Shown here piece by piece: positions 55,460-64,000 of a stretch of DNA of 64,000 bases. Below the pieces are notes generated by a model. The model had not been told where the DNA came from. It saw only the letters and a program-made list of their open reading frames with translations, and did no database searches. The position numbers and the translations under genes were made by a program. Source of the DNA: Rhododendron vialii. Lineage: Eukaryota > Streptophyta > Magnoliopsida > Ericales > Ericaceae. The DNA lies in NCBI RefSeq assembly GCF_030253575.1, contig NC_080561.1, forward strand, positions 37,371,564 to 37,435,563, written 5' to 3'. The first letter of the stretch is position 1; the number at the start of each line of letters is the position of its first letter.

Positions 55460-55730
55460 ATTTTTTTGTTCTTATTCAATTTTTTTTTGCATTTTTTTTG
55501 TTTTGTGTCATATTTTTGTGACTTATTAATTTGTTTTGATGAGAGGAATCAGAAAAGTAAAAAAATTTGATCGAAACTTATAACTTTTTGAATAAAGACA
55601 AAAAAATCAATAAGACAAAAAAAATTACTTATTCTCGTCTTTTTGAAAAAATTTATGAGTTTCGATCATAATTTTTTTTTACTTCTCTAATTTTTCGATC
55701 ATAATTTTTAGTTTATATATAATTGGGTTA
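55460..55730. mobile_element. Foldback block nested in the hAT element
   Basis: gatcgaaacttataactttttga at the left is mirrored by tcaaaaaaatttatgagtttcgatc-type sequence at the right. Motifs such as gatgagaggaatcagaaaag tie it to the 612-1091 family. Confidence 0.6.
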
Positions 55731-55896
55731 ATGGGCGGGTCGGGTTTGCTTTAAAATAAATGGTTCGGGTTGGGTATGGGTAATTAGACTCATAATTAAC
55801 GGGTCTAAATGGGTCAATGACCCATTAAAGACCCAACCCACTAACAACTTACCCAATTTGACCCAAACCCGCCCGTTTGCCACCCCTACATAAAGG

Positions 55897-56916
55897 CAAT
55901 GAAAGCCGGGTTTTTTTTAACATGTATCATCTTTACAGAATTTTATGGGGTTTTGGTCGTAATCTTTTAATTTTTAAATTTTGTTCATCAAGACGAATAA
56001 TTAATTTAAAAAATATAACGCACTAGTGACTGAATTTTGAAAAAAAAAATTACAGAAAAGGCAGCGACAATAATACTGTATAATTGAGGATCAAAAAAAT
56101 TAATACTGCATATATAATTTTGTCCTAAGAAACCCTAAAAGTTAATTTGATTGGGCTTAAAAAGACATGCAAAAGATTACGTTTCATTTTATCAAATGGA
56201 CAGTTTAAGTTTACGATAATATTTTAGGACAAAATTATCATGTTTATTTTATCAAATGGACAATGTTAAGTTTAAAATTATATTTGCCGTTCGACAAAAC
56301 ATAAGAAGATTATTTTCTATCGATATTCAATAAAACTTTTCTTTCACAAAAGTGTTTCTATTGGAACGTCTATAATGAAAGATTCGAATTATTAATATTC
56401 TGAAACCCGCAAAATCGAGTTTGAAAAAAAAGTACCGAGAGATGAGGAGTATATTAGATGAGATTGCCTCAACATTTGTTTTTTCTCTTTGCTTTGCCAC
56501 GTGGATGAGCTACTGACTGATAATATCCAGGACTTGCATTCTCTCCCATGTTTCAAAAAAACTGGTGGACCGTACATTTTTAGATCTCGTAAAATTCATG
56601 ATGATTGGAAATCATTTGATATGTTTTCGAAACACATTTATTTTGAGAAAACAGCAAATTTCATGTGTGTTTTCCAATTTTCTGATTTATCTCCTCGAGA
56701 TAGATCTACAAAACTTGAAAGGAAAACTACTTTCTTGATGAAGACAAAAAAAAAAGAGTATGCAATAATAGAGTCAGACCCAACCATCCCTTAAAAATCA
56801 TAGCATTCCAGACCACAATGGATGGAAACTAGTAATTTCTTGATCAATCAAGATATGTATGTATAAATGCTCATTTGATCTCTACATATGAATAGCAGTA
56901 ATATTTTACATGGTGT
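55897..56916. other. AT-rich intergenic stretch
   Basis: A 101-codon plus ORF (56489-56794) has no recognised domain and no splice-linked partner. Short direct repeats (tatcaaatggacagtttaag and a near copy) lie at about 56197 and 56251. Confidence 0.35.
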
Positions 56917-57118
56917 GTAGTGCAACCCCGTATAGTACATGTGTAAGGCGACACACAGCCGTCGATCTCATCAATCAACGGTTCACATTAAAAATCAATT
57001 ATTACCGGTAATAAATGATTCTTACCAGTCATAATTAAAAATCATATCTCAATCATTCATTGTCAAGATCGATGGCCCGTGTGCGTTCTACAGGGTGCCT
57101 TGCAGGGCCTTGCACTAC
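56917..57118. mobile_element. Probable MITE with tgtagtgcaa ends
   Basis: The left end tgtagtgcaacccc and the right end, read inward, tgtagtgcaaggccc, are inverted. The interior has the gccgtcgatctcatcaat and ttaccggtaataa words common to several small elements here. The target duplication is unresolved. Confidence 0.55.
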
Positions 57119-59300
57119 ATGATTTCTTAATCCAAAAATACAAGTGTCTTTCGCAATTAAAAAGTGGATATATATGTAAAACGAAAATATATAGACATTA
57201 AAGTAGGAGTTTTTCTATGGTGTCAATTAATCTCCCTGAAATTAATGGATGTTCTTCAATCATGCCCATCAGCAACACATGTTCTTATTGGTTGGTTCTA
57301 AGTTTGCATTTTAACCCAAATAAAAAAGAGAACCAAAAGAAATAAGGGACACGTTCCCTTCAAACTTTGGACTAAATGATTGTAAAACATGAATGACAGC
57401 GACAACAAACGCAAAATTTAAATAAATACTTATTTGAGTTAGTAGAATACACCCTTAAATAAATTATAGACCCCGGCACTTTTTATTTGGAATAACCAGT
57501 TTGCGCTGGAAAACAATTGCATTTTTTTATTTTTTATTTTGGGTGAAGCCGGAGGTTTTTCATGACACGAAGAATGAAAATGCTGGGGACACGTCTCTCG
57601 GTTTCTCTCTAAACACTCCCCTCTCACAAACAGTGGACCGAGAATCGGGCATTTGACTTGGTCACGTGTAGTTTAACTATTCACATTAGGTGGAAATTAT
57701 AAGTCTTCTGCAAACTTTTTTTTTTTTTGAAAATTTATTTGATTTTCTACGTCTGAGTCAAAAAGCCCTATTGATAAGAGGAAAAAACAACTTGTTGATA
57801 GACATAAAAGACTGACTTTTACCCCAAAAAAAAAAAAAAAAGACTAACAGACAAAAGCTCCTTTGAAATTGTGGTCGGAAGGAAAGTGTTGGCAAATTCT
57901 CCACGCCTCTATTGATTGGTGGGTGTGGCTATCACATTTTTTTTTCTTTTATAACCAGGTGTCCCGTTCAACAAACCGAGATCCTCTGTGTCGAAAAATG
58001 ATGTGCCTCAGTATCGAGTGCATTTAGGTAAATAGATTGTGTGAGTTTTTTTTTTTTTTTTTTTGGCGTTTTACAATTTTTGTGTGATCCAACAGCTGAA
58101 AATGTACTCAGCACAGAGACGCACCATTTTTCTGCATAGAAGATCTAGGACCCTGGTTCAACTTTGGGACTATGAAGTTAACGACCGGAGTGACCCCAAA
58201 GTTTGGAATGTTTGGTTTTCGTTTGATTCAAACATGCTCATGGAGGCTATAAATCTTATTTTCCTCCCACCTAATAATCCAACCAAAATCAGAAAAAAAT
58301 TCAATAAAATGGTGGGAAGAAATTAGGAATCAAAATCTTGTTGAATAATTCGCAGTTATGAGACTCAAAATAAAAGCATATTTCGAGGATTACATACATC
58401 GATGGATTAGGTCAGGTGAAGGGCACTCTCGTACGTAATCAGAAAATTAAATCCATAAAATTGGATTCTTAATTAAAATATGAGAGTAAGATCCTCTTGC
58501 GTGAAATGCAAACGAAGCTTCGTATTTGATTTTCTCCAAACCCCCAACCCGCATATGACGGAATATAGGATCCACTATATATACAGTCCTATTTAACAAT
58601 CTGAGTTGATCATTTTCAGGTCTCGATGCATATAACTCACCAATACAACATCTATGAAGGCTTGATCAAATTATTTTTATACTTCAGAGTAACGGACGGT
58701 CAAGTTTAATCGTCAACTGCAACGAGATAAAATTCGTTCACTGAAAGGTATACGGATATCCCATCGACACAATTTCTTACGCGGATCGCGTACATATCGA
58801 ATACCGACAATATCAACGTCAAATAAAATCGTGGTGGGTCCCATTTTGCATCACATGAAGCGTCTCGATCGTGTGAGATTGACGCCCGCGTGGAGGTTGA
58901 ACATTGGCGACTCTTGGGGTGAGATTTTTTGTGGAGATTTTTTTGCATGAAAAGAAATGAAAATGACAAAAGGGACCACTCCAACACTAATAATAAACAC
59001 ACAAAACTATATAAGCCACTCTTCATTGAAACGTGGGATGGCCTTTATTGTTAGTGGGTTTTGACGTGAAGCTCATAGTTAGATACATGTATCATAAAGG
59101 CCTAGAATTGGCATATAAAGCAAAAAGGAGGTTTCCAGGTAATTAATTCATGTTTGGAAATTTTCCCTTCAATTATTGGTATATAATATCAAAGTAATTC
59201 ATATCTTTTTCCAATACCACTAACCTAAAGGATATGGCAAAAAAGGAAAAAATAAAATAAAATACACCCAGTCAATATGAGTGCTCGTTTAACAGGTACT
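57119..59300. other. Intergenic, no supported gene
   Basis: Several poly(A)/poly(T) runs (57719, 57825 and 58046). The plus ORF at 58063-58326 and the minus ORFs at 57439 and 58706 show no recognisable family. Confidence 0.4.
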
Positions 59301-59307
59301 ATAGCTT

Positions 59308-59500
59308 CATAGCTTGTGATTTATCCTCTTTCATCCGCGTGCAATAATGGAGTTAGAAAAAAATCTGCAATAATGCATGGTGGTCAGATATAAAAAGTGC
59401 AATAGAATTGTGCTTATGAAATGATTGATTTGTGTTTTCAACACGAGGTGTTCATAGACTTGTGGAAACAATTTTTTAGTCCCCTTGGCCAATATGGTTT
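59308..59500. repeat. Left copy of a 190-bp direct repeat
   Basis: It begins atagcttgtgatttatcctc and runs through ctgcaataatgcatgg and acacgaggtgt. It matches 60167-60360 with moderate divergence. Confidence 0.8.
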
Positions 59501-59604
59501 GTACACTTTTTAAAACTTAGTGATACTTTTACCTAAATTTGTAGAGATAATTCTCTCATATATTATCCTCATTCAAAATTTGTCCATTACACAATAATAG
59601 CTTG

Positions 59605-60166
59605 CAAGGGCGGAACCAGGAATTAATTATGCCCTTGGCTAACCCAAATTTTTTTCAGTGGACAAAACAGTGTAGCAACATCATATGCTTGACCTCGCAT
59701 ATTGTGAATGTCCATATTGTAACGAGTGAGTACATCAGATATCTATTTCTTAATAGTTAATGTAGTGATGTATTTATGCACAATATAAAAATTAAAAAAC
59801 ACTCCCGTGAAAACTCTTGGACACCAACAAATTTCAAAAACCACTTCAGTTTTTTTTTTGGTACCGGTATAATTTAAACTTAAAAGAGTAAAATTGTAAG
59901 AACCAACATTTTTAAATTTAAGCACACCAACCAGTGTTCTGCATCAACTAAATCGATAAAAATCTAAGTACACTAGCCATTGCTCTGCATTTAGCAAAAG
60001 CAAAAGAAAATCGGTTAGTGTGAGGGGTTGGGCTAAAAGAAAAAATAGGTTGGACTAAAATTATTTGCGTTAAACTTTGACATATAAATTTTTTATTTTT
60101 ATTTTTGGTTTTTCCAAAGGCACCTGGGCTATAGCCCACCATAGCCTCATACTGGTTCCGCCCTTG
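59605..60166. mobile_element. 562-bp hAT-type non-autonomous element
   Basis: It starts caagggcggaacca and ends with the exact inverse, flanked by the 8-bp duplication atagcttg (59597-59604 and 60167-60174). The terminal word gggcggaacca is widespread in plant hAT relics. There is no transposase. Confidence 0.85.
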
Positions 60167-60360
60167 ATAGCTTGTAATTTATCCTCTTTCATGTGCAATA
60201 ATGCAGTTAAAAAAAATCTGCAATAATGCATGGGGGTCAAATATATATAAAAAGTGCAAGAGAATTATGCTTGCGAAATGAGTGATTGGTTTTCAATACG
60301 AGGTGTCAATAAAATTTTGGAAGCAATACTTTAGTTGATCCCTTTGTCCTATATCATTTG
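60167..60360. repeat. Right copy of the 190-bp direct repeat
   Basis: Homologous to 59308-59500. It directly abuts the right end of the hAT element, whose target duplication coincides with its first bases. Confidence 0.8.
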
Positions 60361-60637
60361 TACTGTTTAATATTTGTGATATTTTTTGGATCTGTCATGA
60401 GCCTAATGTTTCAGTAAAGTGGAAATACAAAATAAAGTAATTCAAATAATCTTAATAATTTAATTTTTGCACTAAATTAAAAATCCTAATTAATTCTTGA
60501 ATTCATGCAAAAAGTTGAAGAAATTGTTCGAGAATTTATTTTAACTTTTATCCAAAAAAAATACTAGCATAATAAAAAATAACAAACAATATGCATGAGA
60601 CAAAGAGAGTACTTGTTTTGTAAGCCCAATCCAAAAA

Positions 60638-60761
60638 GGGAAATGATATTGGCACTCCAAAAATTGATGCAGTCATTCCAAAAAATAAAGAAAAGTTTCT
60701 TTGGAGTTACACTGATTTTGGAGTGTATGCATCAATTTTTTGAGTGCCAATATCATTTTCC
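60638..60761. mobile_element. 124-bp Mutator-type MITE with exact 9-bp duplication
   Basis: Arms gggaaatgatattggcactc and, read inward from the right, ggaaaatgatattggcactc. Flanked by atccaaaaa (60629-60637 and 60762-60770). The whole element folds into a hairpin. Confidence 0.88.
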
Positions 60762-60818
60762 ATCCAAAAAAGGTGTTTTGCATAGTAGGATATGGAATTG
60801 GGGGATGGTATTGTGCAG

Positions 60819-60995
60819 TGGTGTGTGCAGTATCGTGTTGCACACCTCCGAGCCGTCAGATCGTGCATCCGACAGCTCGGATCTCATCTTAGCAATGAAC
60901 GGTTCTCAATCGTTGGTTGTCGAGATGAGATCTGAGCCGTCGGATGCACGATCCGACGGCTCAGCCGTGCACGGTGCTACCTCACTGCACACCAC
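60819..60995. mobile_element. Foldback MITE with gtggtgtgcag ends
   Basis: gtggtgtgtgcag at the left is mirrored by ctgcacaccac at the right. Inner arms carry gagccgtc(a/g)gatcgtgcatc and its inverse, giving two arms of about 70 bp around 60895-60915. The target duplication is unclear. Confidence 0.75.
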
Positions 60996-62000
60996 CAACT
61001 CAAAGTCCTAGGTTATGTCACATTGGAACAAATAAAATCACTAAGAATAACCAAATTGAACAATTGTAACTCTGGAAAGTCAAATAATAACAGTCACGTT
61101 AAATTTTTTACATCCTACTCAAAATTGTTTTGTTTTATAGTACTCTTCCCGTCTCATTTTATAGACAATAGACACAAAAGAGACAGAAATAATAATGTAC
61201 AAACAAAATGAGACGAAAGGCCAGTAACAAGGGTCTCCGCCACGTTGCTTTAGCTAACTTCATAGTATATGTAGGCTGTCCATCACACATATATCAGGTA
61301 AAGCATGAGTCTAAGCTCTTGAGACAACCTCAAATGGGAGTGGAGTGTGGAAAACTTGCTAGGAAGATAAAAACCCTGTGTAACTCTTCAAGGTTAAAAG
61401 AATTCAATACCTTTCTTTAAGCTTGTTAATCTTTTTAGCTTATTTATACTATTTTGATGGCATAAAGTATAACTACATGTTATGGCTCACTAGTTTTTTT
61501 TTTTTGGCAACTTTAAAGGCACTGTTCAATTTGGTGTCTCAAAATTTTTGGGCACAGTCTCAAACAGATTTTCTCTATTTATCTCCATCCATTCATTACT
61601 CTCAAAAATCTTTCTCAAAATCCAAACTAAATAAGGCCGCTTTTACGTAGATTGATTTGCACACATAGTATACACGGTATGCACATAAAGATCACTTTGG
61701 TAGCAGATGTAGTAACCTTGTCCTTATCTTGGAAAGAGGATCATCTTTGGATAGAAATGGTTTAGATGCTCCCTCCACTAGTCCACTTACTAAAGTTGCA
61801 ACAAAAATGATATGGACGCAGATACAAGTGCATAGACCTAGATATAAATGTTTCTGAAATCGTTTGACGAGTATGGGCTCCAGATCTACCATGTGGGACC
61901 CATTTGCATTGGACGATTTTGAAATATTTATGTCTGAATCTGTACAACTCATGTCAGTAACCGTAGCATTGCTTAACTAGCAAACGTTACTAACAATAAC
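60996..62000. other. Intergenic, no supported gene
   Basis: AT-rich sequence with small ORFs on both strands; none has a recognisable domain. The longest minus ORF, 61692-61952, shows no family match. Confidence 0.4.
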
Positions 62001-62004
62001 AGGT

Positions 62005-62200
62005 CATGATAGCTAGCCTAGTGGTAGATGGTTTAGGAGGTTACAATTTCAGGACGCACGAACGTTGCCCCTGGGTGCCGTGCAACCCTGTTGGTCCGAT
62101 CGTAAACTACTAATGCTCGTTGAGACAATGAAAATCTAATGGTGATTAATCCCTCATGAGACCCTCCACGGGAACTCTCCAGGGGTCACTTCCAAGAAAT
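62005..62200 (+). mobile_element. SINE-like remnant
   Basis: The A-box-like tagcctagtggtag (about 62014) is followed about 35 bases later by a degenerate B box, ggttacaatttcag. Downstream GC-rich sequence resembles the body of a tRNA-derived SINE. No tail or target duplication is clear. Confidence 0.4.
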
Positions 62201-62810
62201 TTCTCTTTAGACGGCCGCCCCTCCTCACTTTATACTCGGCAAAAAAATAGCAAAGGTAAAAGTGGACTCTTACTCGGATTCACACGTTCGTACCACTCCT
62301 TACCTATTCTTTCATTAGAAAAAGCACAAGCAATAGATAGAATAAGAAAAAAAAACAATCACAATAACCTAAGAGGGACAACATAGATAGAAACTAGGTT
62401 TCACAATTATATTTTACAAGCAATAGGGGATAAAACAATGAACACAGTTCAAATTTTCAAATAACCCACTTGTATAGTTTAGGAGAAGTGGACCTGTTTA
62501 TATAGTAGTTCTAAAAAGTACAGAAAAAAAAAAAAAAGGCACAATTTTTAATTCCTTAAACTTGGAATTGGTCAGAGGTTGTTGTTCCTCAGGTATCACT
62601 TCCCAGTTTAATTAGTTACTAATTTTTAGTTTATTTATCCACTTTGAATCATTAATTTATCACAAGGAGATTTTTAAAAAGGGGGATGAATTTTTCTGCA
62701 GTTTGGGATGAAAGTGAACGCTCTGCGGTTAGGCAATTTCTGGCCCGATTATGGGTCCGATTCAATGATTGGAATCGTTTATCTTGTAGAGCTTGTTGAG
62801 AACTACAATC

Positions 62811-63040
62811 CAAACTAAAACGATACTGTTCGAATTTCGATAAGTAATCGATCAGAATAAATTTACCTTACATTTCTTTTACAAGTGGGTTTCATCTAGT
62901 GTGCTGCTGACTCCATTTTTTCCAAACTAAAATTATCCTGATTGGATTTCGATAAGTAGTCGATAAGGATAAATTTACCTTATAGTATTTCTTTTAAAGG
63001 TGAGTTTCATCTAGTGTGTTGCTCACTCCATTTTTCCATT
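62811..63040. repeat. 112-bp tandem duplication
   Basis: A unit from caaactaaaa (62811) through atttcgataagta and gtttcatctagtgtg recurs from 62923 with several differences. Confidence 0.85.
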
Positions 63041-63444
63041 TACATATGTAATCCGATCAAATTATTGATCAAACGCGATCAATGTGATTTTCTTCGTGAT
63101 TGTAATTCTCGACGAGCTCTACGAGATTAATAATTTCGATCACCCAATTAGACCCATCATCAGGCCCGAAAATACCCTGACTGCATATTGTGCAGTTTCT
63201 TCCCAAAATGCTGAGAATTCATCTCCAAAAAGAAATTATCTGGAGTATTTTCGATCTGTGATAAGAGGATAATAAGAGGACAATTTGAGAGTGGGGGCCA
63301 CAAGTTTTTTACAGCCAGCTGGCCCATGTACTTGATAAATGGACCGGTCCAATGACGGACATGTTTGAATAAAGGTCCGTAACATGAGACTAGTATTGAG
63401 ACTCGACTCGACTCATGCATTATGCATGCTAAGAATATGGGAAA

Positions 63445-63575
63445 ATGGCGGCCCATGACGTGTTTTGATAATTAATACCCGCCAAGAATATGTTGAGAAC
63501 GTTTGTTAATGTTAAAAATGTCATTGACGGGTATTAATTATCAAAACACATCATTGACCGTCATTTTTCTTAAGA
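63445..63575. mobile_element. Hairpin element with about 45-bp arms
   Basis: The left arm includes gtgttttgataattaatacc (to about 63481). The right arm, starting near 63527, is its exact inverse over at least 25 bases, then weaker. The loop is about 45 bases. The termini are not resolved. Confidence 0.65.
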
Positions 63576-63696
63576 ATATTCTCATCAAATTTTGAGCCAG
63601 ATTTAACTTCAAAACTAATTTTCTACTTTAGCTAGTGACTTTTTTGATAGAACATTGCATCGGCCTCTTTTTTAGTGCTTTGTAGTATAATAATAT

Positions 63697-64000
63697 AGTT
63701 TTTTTTTTTTTTGCTTATCAAAAAAAAAAATTAGTACGTATGATTTTATTTTTGCTAATAAATGACTAGACATAGATACGAAATACAAATAAATCTAGAG
63801 TATTTAATCCTTACAGAGTTTACATTTAATTGAAATAACAACAAAGACGGAATAACAGTAAAAGATAGAAAACCCAATGAATGGATCAGCGCACTCCTTG
63901 CTAGCAAGTCCGCACAGCCGATTCGCCTCCCGGTACTCATGCTTGAGGTTTGTCACCACGAATCCCTCCATTAGGAACCTGTTATCAAATTGCTCAAAGG
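63697..64000 (-). mobile_element. LINE 3' end on the minus strand, cut by the window edge
   Basis: On the minus strand the sequence encodes an RNase H C-terminal motif (LKHEYREANRLCGLLASK, about 63895-63960), then non-coding sequence and an A-rich tail at 63697-63730 (seen as a T-run on the plus strand). The 5' part lies beyond the window. Confidence 0.55.

Larger units (their letters stand above)
54807..55888. mobile_element. 1.08-kb hAT-type non-autonomous element with exact 8-bp duplication
   Basis: The ends are taggggtggcaaattg and the inverse of taggggtggcaaacggg. The flanks are the exact 8-bp repeat cataaagg (54799-54806 and 55889-55896). Subterminal regions are packed with gggtt/acccaa words. 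The interior has a long CT/C-rich tract (55030-55215) that generates spurious ORFs on both strands, and a foldback block (55460-55730). There is no transposase. Confidence 0.9.

Noticed and set aside
1..64000. CRISPR-like arrays or a new multi-gene defence or biosynthetic system
   Set aside because: The repeats are tandem duplications, microsatellites or transposons, and the five genes belong to unrelated known families.

Overview
This window is nuclear DNA of a flowering plant, most likely a woody eudicot. The evidence is spliced genes with GT-AG introns, AT-rich intergenic DNA, long microsatellites, and many small non-autonomous transposons of plant families. The species cannot be named from the sequence. 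No rRNA, tRNA, CRISPR, operon or bacterial feature was found.

Five protein-coding genes could be supported. Left to right they are: (1) an intronless E-class pentatricopeptide-repeat protein, 8841-10469, minus, close to Arabidopsis At5g08305; (2) a SAWADEE-domain protein in five exons, 12388-18701, minus, probably chromatin-related; (3) a long-chain trans-prenyl diphosphate synthase of the solanesyl/geranyl diphosphate synthase (SPS3) type in twelve exons, 20301-38040, minus; (4) a cytosolic HSP70 in three exons, 40711-46628, plus, with a perfect heat-shock element upstream; (5) an HSP20-like (alpha-crystallin domain) protein, 51228-52679, minus. Genes 2 and 3 are badly fragmented in simple ORF calls, so I rebuilt them from splice phase and family resemblance.

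Layout: 1-8840 is repeat-rich and gene-free (foldback MITEs, a solo LTR, a truncated LINE, an hAT MITE, a SINE-like piece). 8841-20300 holds genes 1 and 2, plus a segmental duplication that left a dead copy of the last exon of gene 2 beside gene 1. 20301-38040 is gene 3. Its 17.7 kb span is swollen by a copia fragment, a rearranged LINE, a 71-bp LINE stub and tandem repeats. 38041-40710 is a divergent intergenic region between genes 3 and 4, with MITEs in both promoters. 40711-46628 is the HSP70 gene; its 3.5-kb first intron carries nested MITEs and a 944-bp hAT-type element. 46629-51227 lies between convergent genes 4 and 5. 52680-64000 is gene-free except for a possible upstream ORF of gene 5, and is rich in hAT- and Mutator-type non-autonomous elements with intact target-site duplications.

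The genes do not form a pathway. They are an ordinary plant gene neighbourhood: organelle RNA processing, chromatin, ubiquinone side-chain synthesis and two chaperone-related genes. I found no undescribed multi-gene system. The most notable items are a lost splice acceptor in the prenyl synthase gene with an in-frame replacement acceptor, the LINE with an inverted endonuclease segment, the 19-bp duplication around a 71-bp LINE stub, and several transposons with exact target-site duplications.
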